Source of the DNA: JBBDSJ01 sp040905025
GTDB taxonomy: Bacteria; Pseudomonadota; Gammaproteobacteria; Methylohalomonadales; Methylohalomonadaceae
Length of the DNA: 64,000 bases
Reading direction: 5' to 3'
Assembly: GCA_040905025.1 (NCBI GenBank)
Contig: JBBDSJ010000138.1
Coordinates: 1-64,000, forward strand
The translations under genes and the position numbers were made by a program. Below the pieces are notes generated by a model. The model saw only the letters and a list, made by a program, of their open reading frames with translations. It had not been told where the DNA came from and searched no databases. Below, one piece after another: positions 1 to 9,172 of this stretch. Position 1 is the first letter of the stretch; each line of letters starts with the position of its first letter.

Positions 1-143
1 GGCTCCATATTAGCTATTAAGATATCAGTGCGTGATTATAACCTGACTTGTCATCAGCGTGGGCAGGTCATTACTATGACATTACCTGCTAAGTGCCAGC
101 ATCGCTGCAACTGGTGCAGGCCAATCAGGATTACTACCGAACC

Positions 144-911
144 ATGACACATATTTTTTCAATCGGTGGCGGGCGTATGCGTGTGCCGGCGGGTCAGAAG
201 CCACAGACGCTGACCATCGACCAGGCCATCGTCACTGCAACCGCAAAAAAGCGGCCACAGGCACTATTTATTCCGACAGCAAGTGAGGACGACGCTGATT
301 ACTGTGCGGCATTCAAACGCCACTATGGTGATTATCTGGGCTGCCGTATGCAGACGTTGCTGTTATATCGGGATCGGCCCGGTGTCCGTGAGATACGTCG
401 CCGCATACTGGCCGCTGATCTGATTTATGTCGGTGGCGGCAATACCCTGCGCATGATGAAGTTGTGGCGCAATCTGGGCGTGGATCGGTATCTGGATCAG
501 GCCCGCCGTCAGGGTACTGTGTTGGCCGGCTTGAGTGCCGGTGCAATCTGCTGGTTCCGCTATGGCAACAGTGACTCACGTAACTACAGTAATCCCGGCG
601 ACAAGACCCTGATCCGGGTGCGCGGCCTCGATTATGTCAATGCCCTGTATTGCCCGCACTATGATGCCGAGAAAAATCGTGAACCATCTCTGAAAGTCAT
701 GATGCGTAAAGTCCCGGGTGTTGCCATTGGTCTGGATAATTGCGCTGCAATTGAGATCCGGGACGATGAATATCGAATACATACCAGCAAGCGCACGGCG
801 CATGCATATCGTATTTGCTGGTCGGCCGGCCGCTATTACAAGGACCAGCTCGTGGCGATTGATGATTATCAGTCATTGAGTCAACTGACCGATAAATCCG
901 TCAGGCTGTAA
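144..911 (+). CDS. Peptidase E-like protein (peptidase family S51)
   Basis: About 255 residues. Family S51 enzymes are cytoplasmic serine peptidases (aspartyl dipeptidase, cyanophycinase). The N-terminus opens with a strand and glycine-rich loop (IFSIGGGRM). A YVGGGNT motif lies near residue 96, and the nucleophile-elbow motif GLSAGAICW near residue 130 supplies the catalytic serine. A later Cys-Pro-His-Tyr segment (about residue 170) fits the family's histidine region. The reading frame is open upstream to 93, but the ATG at 144 matches the usual N-terminus of the family. It stands alone ahead of a toxin-antitoxin pair. The substrate cannot be read from the sequence; Type 1 glutamine amidotransferase-like is the broad family name. 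Confidence 0.82.
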   Translation: MTHIFSIGGGRMRVPAGQKPQTLTIDQAIVTATAKKRPQALFIPTASEDDADYCAAFKRHYGDYLGCRMQTLLLYRDRPGVREIRRRILAADLIYVGGGNTLRMMKLWRNLGVDRYLDQARRQGTVLAGLSAGAICWFRYGNSDSRNYSNPGDKTLIRVRGLDYVNALYCPHYDAEKNREPSLKVMMRKVPGVAIGLDNCAAIEIRDDEYRIHTSKRTAHAYRICWSAGRYYKDQLVAIDDYQSLSQLTDKSVRL

Positions 912-978
912 TGCAGAGTGTATCTATTCAAGCCGCCAGCCTTGAAAAAAGGATAAAAAAGGTATATTTTTTATTCAA

Positions 979-1215
979 ATGAATTTTGTTTTTAACATTG
1001 CCAAAAGCCAGGTCAACCTTGTCAAGCATGGTATTGATTTTGTAAGTGCCCAAAAGCTCTGGAATGATCCCGAATTACTGGAGATTCCGGCGCGGACAGA
1101 AGACGAGTCCCGGTTTTTGCTAATCGGTCAGATAGATCATAAACACTGGTCTGCAATTGTGACTTACAGAGACAAGCAGATACGTATTATTTCAGTACGT
1201 CATGCACGTAAATGA
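979..1215 (+). CDS. brnT: BrnT-type toxin of a type II toxin-antitoxin pair, truncated by a stop codon
   Basis: 78 residues. BrnT is a RelE-fold ribonuclease toxin neutralised by BrnA. The family pattern is clear: a KHGIDF motif near residue 20, an IPAR(T/S)EDE-R segment, an IGQI-KHWSAIVTYR core and the C-terminal IISVR. The frame ends in TGA at 1213-1215 just after HARK. Reading through it gives EIVWYES, which resembles the conserved final strand of BrnT (a glutamate then YE-S), and would stop at 1251, overlapping the antitoxin start. The toxin therefore appears to have lost about 11 C-terminal residues to a nonsense change. A sequencing error is the alternative. Confidence 0.8.
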   Translation: MNFVFNIAKSQVNLVKHGIDFVSAQKLWNDPELLEIPARTEDESRFLLIGQIDHKHWSAIVTYRDKQIRIISVRHARK

Positions 1216-1228
1216 GAGATAGTGTGGT

Positions 1229-1471
1229 ATGAAAGCCAAACAATTGGATAAAGAATTTGATGCAGGCAAGGATATTTCCAAACATCTGAATCTATCCGGA
1301 GCCAGGCGTGTTCAACAAAAACAAAAACGCGTAAATGTAGATTTTCCGGAATGGATGATTGAATCTCTTGATCGCGAGGCCAATCGTTTAGGCGTAACGC
1401 GTCAATCAATTATCAAGGTCTGGTTGGCAGAGCGGCTCGAATCTGCAGAAAATAAAGCGGATCAGGTTTGA
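1229..1471 (+). CDS. brnA: BrnA-type antitoxin (ribbon-helix-helix)
   Basis: 80 residues. BrnA binds and neutralises BrnT and represses their shared promoter. The N-terminal half (DKEFDAGKDISKHLNLSGA) is the toxin-contacting segment typical of the family. The C-terminal half (KRVNVDFPEWMIESLDREA) followed by GVTRQSIIKVWLAERL is a ribbon-helix-helix DNA-binding fold of the CopG/MetJ class. It lies 13 nt after the shortened brnT frame, but would overlap the ancestral longer brnT frame, which is the usual arrangement. The antitoxin itself looks intact. Confidence 0.82.
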   Translation: MKAKQLDKEFDAGKDISKHLNLSGARRVQQKQKRVNVDFPEWMIESLDREANRLGVTRQSIIKVWLAERLESAENKADQV

Positions 1472-1548
1472 TTTTGCCAGTACATGTTATAGATGAATCA
1501 GTTTGCAAAGATACCTGGAAGTTTAAATTCAAAACAAGGCTTGCCGAC

Positions 1549-2070
1549 TTATTTGCCGGGATTTTTTAAATCACTAGTGGCTGCAGGTGGTTCGATATCC
1601 GGATAATAGCGGCTCAGAGTGATGGCGGCAGGCTCCAGCGCGTCTTTCAGCAAGGCATCCACGTCAGCCGAAATCTCCTCCAGCAGACGCTGATGGTCAC
1701 CGCGTGCGCCGGCCTCGTAGGCGGCGTTAATCCAGGTTTGCACGGTTTTATTGACTATCGCGCGCTGATCCGAGCGTTTGGCCCATTCAGGTGATATCCG
1801 GCGGCCAAGTTCATCCAGCTTCCTGCGCATGGGTTCCTGATCAGCCGCATCGACATCGGCAAGTATTTGTTCCCGGATCGAGTGCCAGCCATCAATACCA
1901 CCCCAGCCGGCATAAAATCGTTGCACCCATTTCAGATAATCCTGTTGTGACTGGTATTGCTGGTTATGCCGATCAGCTTCATAATGGGGCTCATAATAAC
2001 TGCGTGGCGGGATGTTATCCGGCCATCCGGGTTTTTCCTGCACCAGCGCGCAGGCCGCCAGCGTCAGCAT
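1549..2070 (-). CDS. Hypothetical lipoprotein
   Basis: 173 residues from the only in-frame ATG. No family recognised. It starts MLTLAAC, which is a lipobox (LAAC) with only six residues before the cysteine, too short for a signal peptide. In frame upstream there is no ATG, GTG or TTG. There is an ATT at 2115 with a GGGAG ribosome site eight nt before it (2124-2128). This would give a normal lipoprotein leader: NITNR, IR, a hydrophobic run, then LAAC. The start is therefore probably the rare codon ATT at 2115. The mature part is polar and helical, rich in Trp, Gln and Arg. It lies tail-to-tail with brnA and upstream of the groEL terminator. Confidence 0.6.
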   Translation of the reverse strand: MLTLAACALVQEKPGWPDNIPPRSYYEPHYEADRHNQQYQSQQDYLKWVQRFYAGWGGIDGWHSIREQILADVDAADQEPMRRKLDELGRRISPEWAKRSDQRAIVNKTVQTWINAAYEAGARGDHQRLLEEISADVDALLKDALEPAAITLSRYYPDIEPPAATSDLKNPGK

Positions 2071-2230
2071 AAAACTGATCCCGCAGAAGCAACGAATCCG
2101 GTTGGTAATGTTAATGGTATTGACTCCCGCCCTGGGTGCTTTTGCTTTATGTTACCGGATTAATATCCTGCGGCAATCATCAAGCGCCAGGTTACAACGC
2201 ACGACGTTTCACGATCCACGGATCAAAAAA

Positions 2231-2254
2231 GCCCCGCAGTTGCGGGGCTTTTGT
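2231..2254. terminator. Bidirectional intrinsic terminator after groEL
   Basis: A perfect 8-bp GC stem (GCCCCGCA / TGCGGGGC, 2231-2238 and 2241-2248) has an A-run on the left (2225-2230) and a T-run on the right. It can therefore act on both strands. On the minus strand it follows groEL (ends 2287). Confidence 0.8.
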
Positions 2255-2286
2255 TACAGCATTTACTGAAGGGTGAGCGGGACTGC

Positions 2287-3936
<1,650 letters not shown>

Positions 3937-4006
3937 GCCTGCATTCCTCTAATTGAATTCTTTAAGTAAAACGAAAACCGATAGTCAATTTATCAGCGTC
4001 TTGTGA

Positions 4007-4297
4007 TCAGCCTTCGATCACGGCCATGATGTCTTCTTCACGCATGACCAGGTATTCCTCGCCTTCGACCTTGACTTCGGTGCCGGAGTACTTGCCGTAC
4101 AGCACCTTGTCGCCGACTTTCAGATCCAGCGCCCGGCGTTCGCCGTTGTCGAGGATCTTGCCGCTGCCGACAGCGATGACTTCGCCCTTGATGGGCTTTT
4201 CGGTGGCACTGTCCGGGATCACAATCCCGCCGGACGTGGTGCGCTCTTCTTCAGTACGCTTGATAATGACGCGGTCTTGTAATGGACGAATATTCAT
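4007..4297 (-). CDS. groS: Co-chaperonin GroES (10 kDa)
   Basis: 96 residues from the ATG at 4297. The frame extends to a GTG at 4315, but that codon lies in the ribosome-binding site (GAGGGAG). The ATG nine nt downstream gives the normal GroES start MNIRPLQDRV. GroES caps GroEL. The mobile loop (about residues 17-32, EERTTSGGIVIPDSATEKP) and the C-terminal YLVMREEDIMAVIE strand are present. First gene of the groES-groEL operon. Confidence 0.97.
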   Translation of the reverse strand: MNIRPLQDRVIIKRTEEERTTSGGIVIPDSATEKPIKGEVIAVGSGKILDNGERRALDLKVGDKVLYGKYSGTEVKVEGEEYLVMREEDIMAVIEG

Positions 4298-4369
4298 ACT
4301 TTGTAACTCCCTCACGGATAACAGCGCCGGGGTGGCGCCTTGACGGTTGAATGTTGTAGCACTTAATTA

Positions 4370-4396
4370 TTAGCACTCTTCGTAATTGAGTGCTAA
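4370..4396. promoter_or_regulatory. CIRCE operator (HrcA binding site)
   Basis: An exact TTAGCACTC-N9-GAGTGCTAA inverted repeat lies between the promoter and groES. HrcA, itself a GroEL client, binds CIRCE and represses groESL until heat shock. Confidence 0.95.
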
Positions 4397-4397
4397 T

Positions 4398-4426
4398 AAT
4401 ATGGAGGCAGGTTACGGGATTTCAAG
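4398..4426 (-). promoter_or_regulatory. Heat-shock (sigma-32-like) promoter of groES-groEL
   Basis: On the minus strand CTTGAAA (4426-4420) is followed, after about 13 nt, by CCTCCATATT (4407-4398). This is close to the RpoH consensus CTTGAAA / CCCCATNT. The downstream end abuts the CIRCE operator, so sigma-32 activation and HrcA repression would act at the same promoter. Confidence 0.65.
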
Positions 4427-4549
4427 CGCTGACACATCAATTTTTTTTGAATTTTTCATGACCGCCGGCTAGTGGCTGCCTGTCAGCCACTCTGGGCTGC
4501 CGGGGGCGGGCTGAATCCGCACAGCCGGCGCCATTGAATGCCAGTGGCG

Positions 4550-5008
4550 CTAGCGTTGATCCGGCGGCAGCTGATCCGGCGGCGTCTCGCGGGTGCTGAC
4601 GACTTCGCCCTCAATAATCGTGATATCTTCACCCTGCTGGCGCCGCCGCATTACCATCTGGGTCAACAGATAGGTCGCCAGAATCCGCCGGAATGCCGGC
4701 AGCAGGCAAAGAAACCCGAGTGCATCGGTAAAAAATCCCGGTGTCAGCAGTAATACCGCCGCGACCAGTAAAATAACGCCTTCCGCCAGATCGAGGGCCG
4801 GGATCTCGCCGCGATCGAGTTTTTCGCGCACCCGGGCCAGTGTCAGCAGCCCCTGGAGCTTCAGCAGTGCCACGCCGATCACGGCCGTGAGCAGTATCAG
4901 CCCCAGCGTCGGGAACAGGCCGAGCCAGCCACCGAGCTGGATGAACAGGCCGATCTCAAGCATGGGTACGAAAACAAATATAAACAAAACCACCAGGGTT
5001 TTAGTCAC
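4550..5008 (-). CDS. fxsA: FxsA family membrane protein
   Basis: 152 residues, probable GTG start. FxsA is a small inner-membrane protein; in E. coli its overproduction relieves phage T7 exclusion by the F plasmid, and its normal role is unclear. Hydrophobic segments lie at about residues 4-28, 30-50 and 77-105. They include the family motif around EIGLFIQLGGWLG and the LLLTPGFFTDALGFLCLLP stretch. The tail is polar (RRRQQGED onward). It lies upstream of groES on the same strand, as fxsA often neighbours groESL. Confidence 0.9.
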   Translation of the reverse strand: MTKTLVVLFIFVFVPMLEIGLFIQLGGWLGLFPTLGLILLTAVIGVALLKLQGLLTLARVREKLDRGEIPALDLAEGVILLVAAVLLLTPGFFTDALGFLCLLPAFRRILATYLLTQMVMRRRQQGEDITIIEGEVVSTRETPPDQLPPDQR

Positions 5009-5294
5009 GACTGTAAAGGCCTCGCTGGAAAGGAATTCTGCCGTTGGAAGGCATCTAATAGTTTATACCAGGATAAATAGTGGACTGATTTAACGTTTCT
5101 GCGTATCCAAAGCCTGCAAGTGTTGGCTAAAATGGCGCGTTCAGATACTACTGTAAATTATGACGGTTTCAGTGATCCTGTAAATGGACCGGTAGTAGCA
5201 CCCTATGTGTACTGGCAAGTGTGGAAAGCTTGCCTGGACGACCTATTAATGTTCCCGCCGACGGCAGGAACAATGACAGCAGCCACGAGATTTT
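5009..5294. other. Intergenic region between divergent fxsA and cutA
   Basis: No gene is supported here; the small open frames lack ribosome sites and family features. It should hold the divergent promoters for fxsA (minus) and cutA (plus). An imperfect hairpin (GTTCC..GGAAC) lies near 5252-5272. Confidence 0.5.
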
Positions 5295-5642
5295 ATGACG
5301 GAACCCACTGCCAGTAGCCATATTCTGGTTATCACTTCCAGTAACGGTAACATTACTGCCAAGAAAATTGCCAATGAGCTGGTTGAATCCGGTGCGGCGG
5401 CCTGTGTACAGGTATTGCCGAAAGTCTATTCGGTATTTCGCTGGAAAAACCAGGTTGATCATGAAGAAGAGCATTTGCTGTTGATCAAGACGCTGGCCAG
5501 CAAATATGCGGCGGTCGAAAAAACCATCAAGATGCACCATCCCTATGAAGTCCCGGAGATCGTGAGTTTGCCGATAATCGGTGGTTCCTCTGAATATCTC
5601 GACTGGCTCAGCCAGATGGTGTCAACGACGCATGCAAAATGA
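5295..5642 (+). CDS. cutA: Divalent cation tolerance protein CutA
   Basis: 115 residues, typical CutA1 length. CutA1 is a small trimeric cytoplasmic protein with a ferredoxin-like fold, associated with copper tolerance. Diagnostic segments are the N-terminal strand and SSNGNITAKKIANELVE, AACVQVLPKVYSVFRWKN, EEEHLLLIKT and HHPYEVPEIVSLPI. The stop overlaps the dsbD start (ATG at 5632), and cutA-dsbD is a common gammaproteobacterial pair, so the two are translationally linked. Confidence 0.95.
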   Translation: MTEPTASSHILVITSSNGNITAKKIANELVESGAAACVQVLPKVYSVFRWKNQVDHEEEHLLLIKTLASKYAAVEKTIKMHHPYEVPEIVSLPIIGGSSEYLDWLSQMVSTTHAK

Positions 5643-7554
5643 CCGGCGCGTAGTACAACATCTGGCACGATTAATTCTTCTTGGGCTGTTGCTTGGCAGT
5701 CTGGCCCCGGCCGCAGTTGCCGGTGGTCTGGCGGAGCGGCTCGGCGACCTGTTTGTCGGCACAGCGGAAAACGACATACTGCCGCCGGAACAGGCGTTCG
5801 TCTTCAACGCTGATACCACTAATCCGGCGCGCATTGTGCTCAGTTGGGAGGTGGTGGACGGCTATTATCTCTACCGCGACAAATTCAAGGTCAGCAGCGA
5901 AAACCCGGCGGTCGCCATCGGCGAACTGGATATTCCGCGCGGTGAGATTGAAAGTGATGCGGAATTCGGCGATGTCGAAGTTCTGCGTGGAAACGTAGAA
6001 GTCATTGTGCCGCTCAGCCGAGCCGGTGCCGATATTGGCATCGTTGATCTGGTCGTCAGCTGGCAGGGCTGCAAGCAGGATACGATTTGCTACCCGCCGG
6101 AATCCACGACGCTGGAATTATTCCTCAGCCCAATACCGCAGGCGACCGGCGCCAGTGCTGACTCAGGCACTGTGCCGACAGACAGCGCCGATATCAGCGG
6201 TTTGTCGGCACAGGATTCGATTACGGCGCGGCTGCGTGACAGCGGATTCTTGCTGAATATTGCGGCGTTCTTCGGATTTGGTCTGTTGTTGTCACTGACG
6301 CCCTGTATTTTCCCGATGATTCCGATCCTGTCCGGCATCATCGTTGGCCAGAACAGTGTCCGCCGCGTCACTGCCTGGAGTGGTTTTTTGCTGTCAGTCG
6401 CCTATGTCGTCGCCATGGCGTTGACCTATGCCGTGCTTGGCATGATCGCCGGCTCGTTCAATTTTAACCTGCAGGCCGCGTCGCAAAATGTCTGGGCGTT
6501 GTCGGCATTCAGTGCGGTGTTTGTGTTGCTGGCGCTGTCGATGTTCGGTTTTTACCAGTTGCAATTGCCGGCCAGTTGGCAGACGCGGCTGCAGGCTATT
6601 GGCAGTGAACGCCGTGGCAGTTTGCTCGGGGCGGCCATTATGGGTGTGCTGTCCGCCATTATTGTGGGGCCGTGTGTAGCGCCGCCACTGGCCGGTGCGT
6701 TGCTGTATATCAGCCAGACCGGCGATGCCTTGCTTGGCGGTCTGGCACTGTTTGCGCTGGGTCTCGGACTTGGTATGCCGTTGCTGTTACTGGGCGCTGC
6801 TGGTGGCCAGTTATTGCCGCAGGCAGGTATCTGGATGAACACCGTGAAACAGGTATTCGGCGTGATTATGCTCGGTGTTGCGATCTGGTTTCTGGAGCGG
6901 CTGTTTGCCGGTCCGGTAACACTGATGCTGTGGGCGCTGCTGCTGATTGTCAGTGCGGTTTATATGGGCGCACTCGATACGCTGGCCGCAGATGCCCGTT
7001 GGCGGCGGTTATGGAAAGGCTTCGGACTCGCCATGCTGGTTTATGGTGTGGTGTTAATTGTCGCGGCTGTTGGTGGCGGCAAGGATCCACTGCGGCCATT
7101 GCAGGACAGCGACTGGTTGCAGCCGGTCAGCGTTACAACGGGCGGTCCGGACGCAGCGACCGGCGCAGAATCAGGGCGTAGTGAGCAACTTCAGTTTGAG
7201 ATGGCTGCAGATGCAGATGCGGCGCGCGCGGCGATTTTGCAGGCCGGGCTCGAAGGCCGGCCGGCCATGCTCTATTTCACTGCCGCCTGGTGCATTGTTT
7301 GCGAGGAACTGGAGCAATACACGTTTCGCGATGCGGATGTCGTACGGGCACTGAATGGTTTCAGTCTTATCAAGGTGGATGTTACGGCCAACAGCCCGGC
7401 GAACCGGGAAATATTAAAGAAATATGAGTTGTTCGGGCCGCCCGCGATGCTGTTTTTCAATACCGAAGCCGGCGAAGTGCGGCCGCTGCGGCTGGTAGGA
7501 TTTATTGAGGCCGAGGACTTTGTCCGGCACATTTACCGGGTACCAAGTATATGA
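5632..7554 (+). CDS. dsbD: Thiol:disulfide interchange protein DsbD
   Basis: About 640 residues. DsbD moves reducing power from cytoplasmic thioredoxin across the inner membrane to periplasmic DsbC and cytochrome c maturation proteins. A signal peptide (LARLILLGLLLGSLAPAAVA) is followed by the periplasmic alpha domain with cysteines near residues 147 and 153 (CKQDTIC). The eight-helix beta domain has its redox pair near residues 225 (TPCIFPMIP) and 348 (GPCVAPPL). The C-terminal thioredoxin-like gamma domain has WCIVC near 554-557. All six redox cysteines are present. The start at 5632 was chosen because it directly precedes the signal peptide; the frame is open further upstream inside cutA. 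Confidence 0.96.
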   Translation: MQNDRRVVQHLARLILLGLLLGSLAPAAVAGGLAERLGDLFVGTAENDILPPEQAFVFNADTTNPARIVLSWEVVDGYYLYRDKFKVSSENPAVAIGELDIPRGEIESDAEFGDVEVLRGNVEVIVPLSRAGADIGIVDLVVSWQGCKQDTICYPPESTTLELFLSPIPQATGASADSGTVPTDSADISGLSAQDSITARLRDSGFLLNIAAFFGFGLLLSLTPCIFPMIPILSGIIVGQNSVRRVTAWSGFLLSVAYVVAMALTYAVLGMIAGSFNFNLQAASQNVWALSAFSAVFVLLALSMFGFYQLQLPASWQTRLQAIGSERRGSLLGAAIMGVLSAIIVGPCVAPPLAGALLYISQTGDALLGGLALFALGLGLGMPLLLLGAAGGQLLPQAGIWMNTVKQVFGVIMLGVAIWFLERLFAGPVTLMLWALLLIVSAVYMGALDTLAADARWRRLWKGFGLAMLVYGVVLIVAAVGGGKDPLRPLQDSDWLQPVSVTTGGPDAATGAESGRSEQLQFEMAADADAARAAILQAGLEGRPAMLYFTAAWCIVCEELEQYTFRDADVVRALNGFSLIKVDVTANSPANREILKKYELFGPPAMLFFNTEAGEVRPLRLVGFIEAEDFVRHIYRVPSI

Positions 7555-8144
7555 AGCAATGGAGTTTGTTATTGGCAGGTCTGATCGTTGTCGGAATCGC
7601 CGGTATGGCGGGTTACCGTTTGCAACTGCAGCAGACCAATGCACCACAGCCGTTGCCAACAGCAACAGACGCGGCGGAAGACAGTGTAAAAGCTGTTGTC
7701 GGCCAGCCGCGGCCGGCGTTTGAATTGCCGGATACCGACGGCAAGCTCCGCCATATCAAGGAATGGGACGGCCAGATTCTGGCGGTCAACTTCTGGGCCA
7801 CCTGGTGCGAGCCGTGCAAGGTGGAAGTGCCGGAATTTATCGAGTTGCAGGATGCCTACCGCGATGCCGGCGTTACATTCATCGGCGTGGCGATTGACAG
7901 CAAGGACAATGTCACCGTATTTGCCGAGGACTTCGGTATTAATTATCCGCTACTGGTCGGGCAGCAAGCGGCAATTGATGCGGCTCGGGACTACGGCAAC
8001 AAGGCCGGAGCGTTGCCCTACACGGTGTTTGTCGAACCCGGTGGCGAGGTGGTTTACGCGCATTACGGTCGTATTCACCAGGCGGAGGTGGAGGAAATAT
8101 TGACCGTCATGCTGGCAGCGGCCGCAGTGCCGCCGCTTGACTAG
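7551..8144 (+). CDS. TlpA/ResA-like periplasmic thioredoxin
   Basis: 197 residues. An N-terminal membrane anchor (about residues 5-22) is followed by an AhpC-TSA/redoxin fold with the active site WCEPC at Cys86 and Cys89. The family member TlpA/ResA reduces periplasmic cysteines, for example during cytochrome c or cytochrome oxidase assembly. The cis-proline region ALPYTVFVEPGG is present. The start overlaps the dsbD stop by 4 nt, so cutA, dsbD and this gene form one operon and DsbD is the likely electron donor. The exact substrate is unknown. Confidence 0.88.
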   Translation: MKQWSLLLAGLIVVGIAGMAGYRLQLQQTNAPQPLPTATDAAEDSVKAVVGQPRPAFELPDTDGKLRHIKEWDGQILAVNFWATWCEPCKVEVPEFIELQDAYRDAGVTFIGVAIDSKDNVTVFAEDFGINYPLLVGQQAAIDAARDYGNKAGALPYTVFVEPGGEVVYAHYGRIHQAEVEEILTVMLAAAAVPPLD

Positions 8145-8256
8145 GACACCATCCTGCCTACAGATCAGACGTAAACTGCGTCGAATACGTCTGCATTTTC
8201 TGCTAACATACGATTTCATGCGGGCATATGACCGCATAGGTTTTCTTGTAAAATAC

Positions 8257-8410
8257 AGGAGCCTCTGATTTATTCAGAGGTTCCTGCAGTACACGGATGT
8301 ACTGGCATTTTTCAATCACATAGTGTGATTGAAAAATGAAGAAAATCAAAAATCACAATTTTCGATTTTCGTGCTCTGAGAATTCATGGATGAATTATTC
8401 AGAGCTTCCT
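8257..8410 (+). repeat. Family-1 structured repeat, copy A (5' of aroQ)
   Basis: A 154-bp element with 19-bp terminal inverted repeats (AGGAGCCTCTGATTTATTC on the left; the right end read in reverse is AGGAAGCTCTGAATAATTC). Inside is a chain of hairpins: CCTCTGA/TCAGAGG (8262-8280), CAGTACA-CGGA-TGTACTG (8287-8304), a 15-bp stem CATTTTTCAATCACA with its complement, GAAAATC/GATTTTC, and AATTCAT-GG-ATGAATT enclosed by CTCTGA/TCAGAG. It ends 30 nt before the aroQ start. With the short flanks it fills most of the 295-bp gap between the tlpA-like gene and aroQ. Confidence 0.85.
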
Positions 8411-8439
8411 ATAACAATAAATTCTGAACGAGAATCCTT

Positions 8440-8880
8440 ATGGCACGCATTCTGGTCTTGCACGGCCCCAATCTGAACCTGCTCGGTACGCGTGAACCGG
8501 AAATCTATGGTGCCGACAGTCTCGACGATATCAATAAACGCCTGCGAAATGTGGCGCTGGACAACGGTCATGATCTCGATTGTTTCCAGAGCAATGCCGA
8601 GCATGAGCTGATTGATCATATTCAGGCGGGCAAACGCGAAAACGTCGACTTCATACTGTTCAACCCGGGCGCGTTCACGCACACCAGTATTGCGTTGCGT
8701 GACGCCCTGCTGGCTGTGGGTATACCGTTCATAGAAGTGCATTTATCAAACGTGTTCGCACGTGAGGAATTTCGCCGGCATTCCTATTTGTCCGATATTG
8801 CCGTGGCTGTTATCAGCGGGCTGGGTGCGCATGGCTATGAGCTGGCGTTGCAGGCGGCCAGCGCCCGGCTGAAGCAGTAG
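8440..8880 (+). CDS. aroQ: 3-dehydroquinate dehydratase, type II
   Basis: 146 residues, the length of the dodecameric type II enzyme. It converts 3-dehydroquinate to 3-dehydroshikimate in the shikimate pathway. The N-terminal ILVLHGPNLNLLGTREPEIYG is diagnostic. Also present are the catalytic-loop tyrosine (Y in EIYGA), the NPGAFTHTS motif near residue 75, and EVHLSNVFAREEFRRHS, which carries the conserved HLSN and arginine. aroQ followed by accB-accC is a frequent gammaproteobacterial order; here structured repeats stand before and after aroQ. Confidence 0.97.
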   Translation: MARILVLHGPNLNLLGTREPEIYGADSLDDINKRLRNVALDNGHDLDCFQSNAEHELIDHIQAGKRENVDFILFNPGAFTHTSIALRDALLAVGIPFIEVHLSNVFAREEFRRHSYLSDIAVAVISGLGAHGYELALQAASARLKQ

Positions 8881-8933
8881 CCGGATAACAAAGCCAGGCC
8901 AAACCGGTCAGGCACCAGTAGTTATCTGGTTTT
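8881..8933 (+). terminator. Possible intrinsic terminator after aroQ
   Basis: CCGGATAAC (8881-8889) can pair with GTTATCTGG (8921-8929), one G-U pair, followed by TTTT. The loop is long (about 31 nt) and may fold internally, so this is a weak candidate. Confidence 0.35.
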
Positions 8934-8942
8934 CTGTTTACA

Positions 8943-9095
8943 AGGAACCTCTGATTAATTCAGAGGTTCCTGCGGCACAGGGATGTGCCGCCATTTTTCA
9001 ATCACATAAGTGATTGAAAAATGAAGAAATACTAAAATCACATTTTCGTATTTCGTGCTCTGAGAATTCCAGGAGGGAATTATTCAGAGCTTCCA
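8943..9095 (+). repeat. Family-1 structured repeat, copy B (5' of accB)
   Basis: About 153 bp, same architecture as copy A: terminal repeat AGGAACCTCTGATTAATTC at 8943-8961 and its partner ending near 9094. The second hairpin is CGGCACA-GGGA-TGTGCCG (8973-8990) instead of CAGTACA..TGTACTG, and the fourth is GAAATAC/GTATTTC instead of GAAAATC/GATTTTC. Stem bases therefore change in pairs. It ends 78 nt before accB. Confidence 0.85.
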
Positions 9096-9172
9096 TAAAT
9101 AATAAAACAGCTCCTGATCAGGGCGGGGGCTATCGTAATAAAAACTGAATTCTAGACTTCTGGGTAAACGCA

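Noticed and set aside
5120..5317. A 65-codon frame upstream of and into cutA
   Set aside because: It overlaps the cutA start in another frame, has no family features and no good ribosome site.
8257..9095. A CRISPR array, suggested by repeated palindromes around aroQ
   Set aside because: The units are 150 bp, imperfect, interrupted by a gene, and have no regular spacers.
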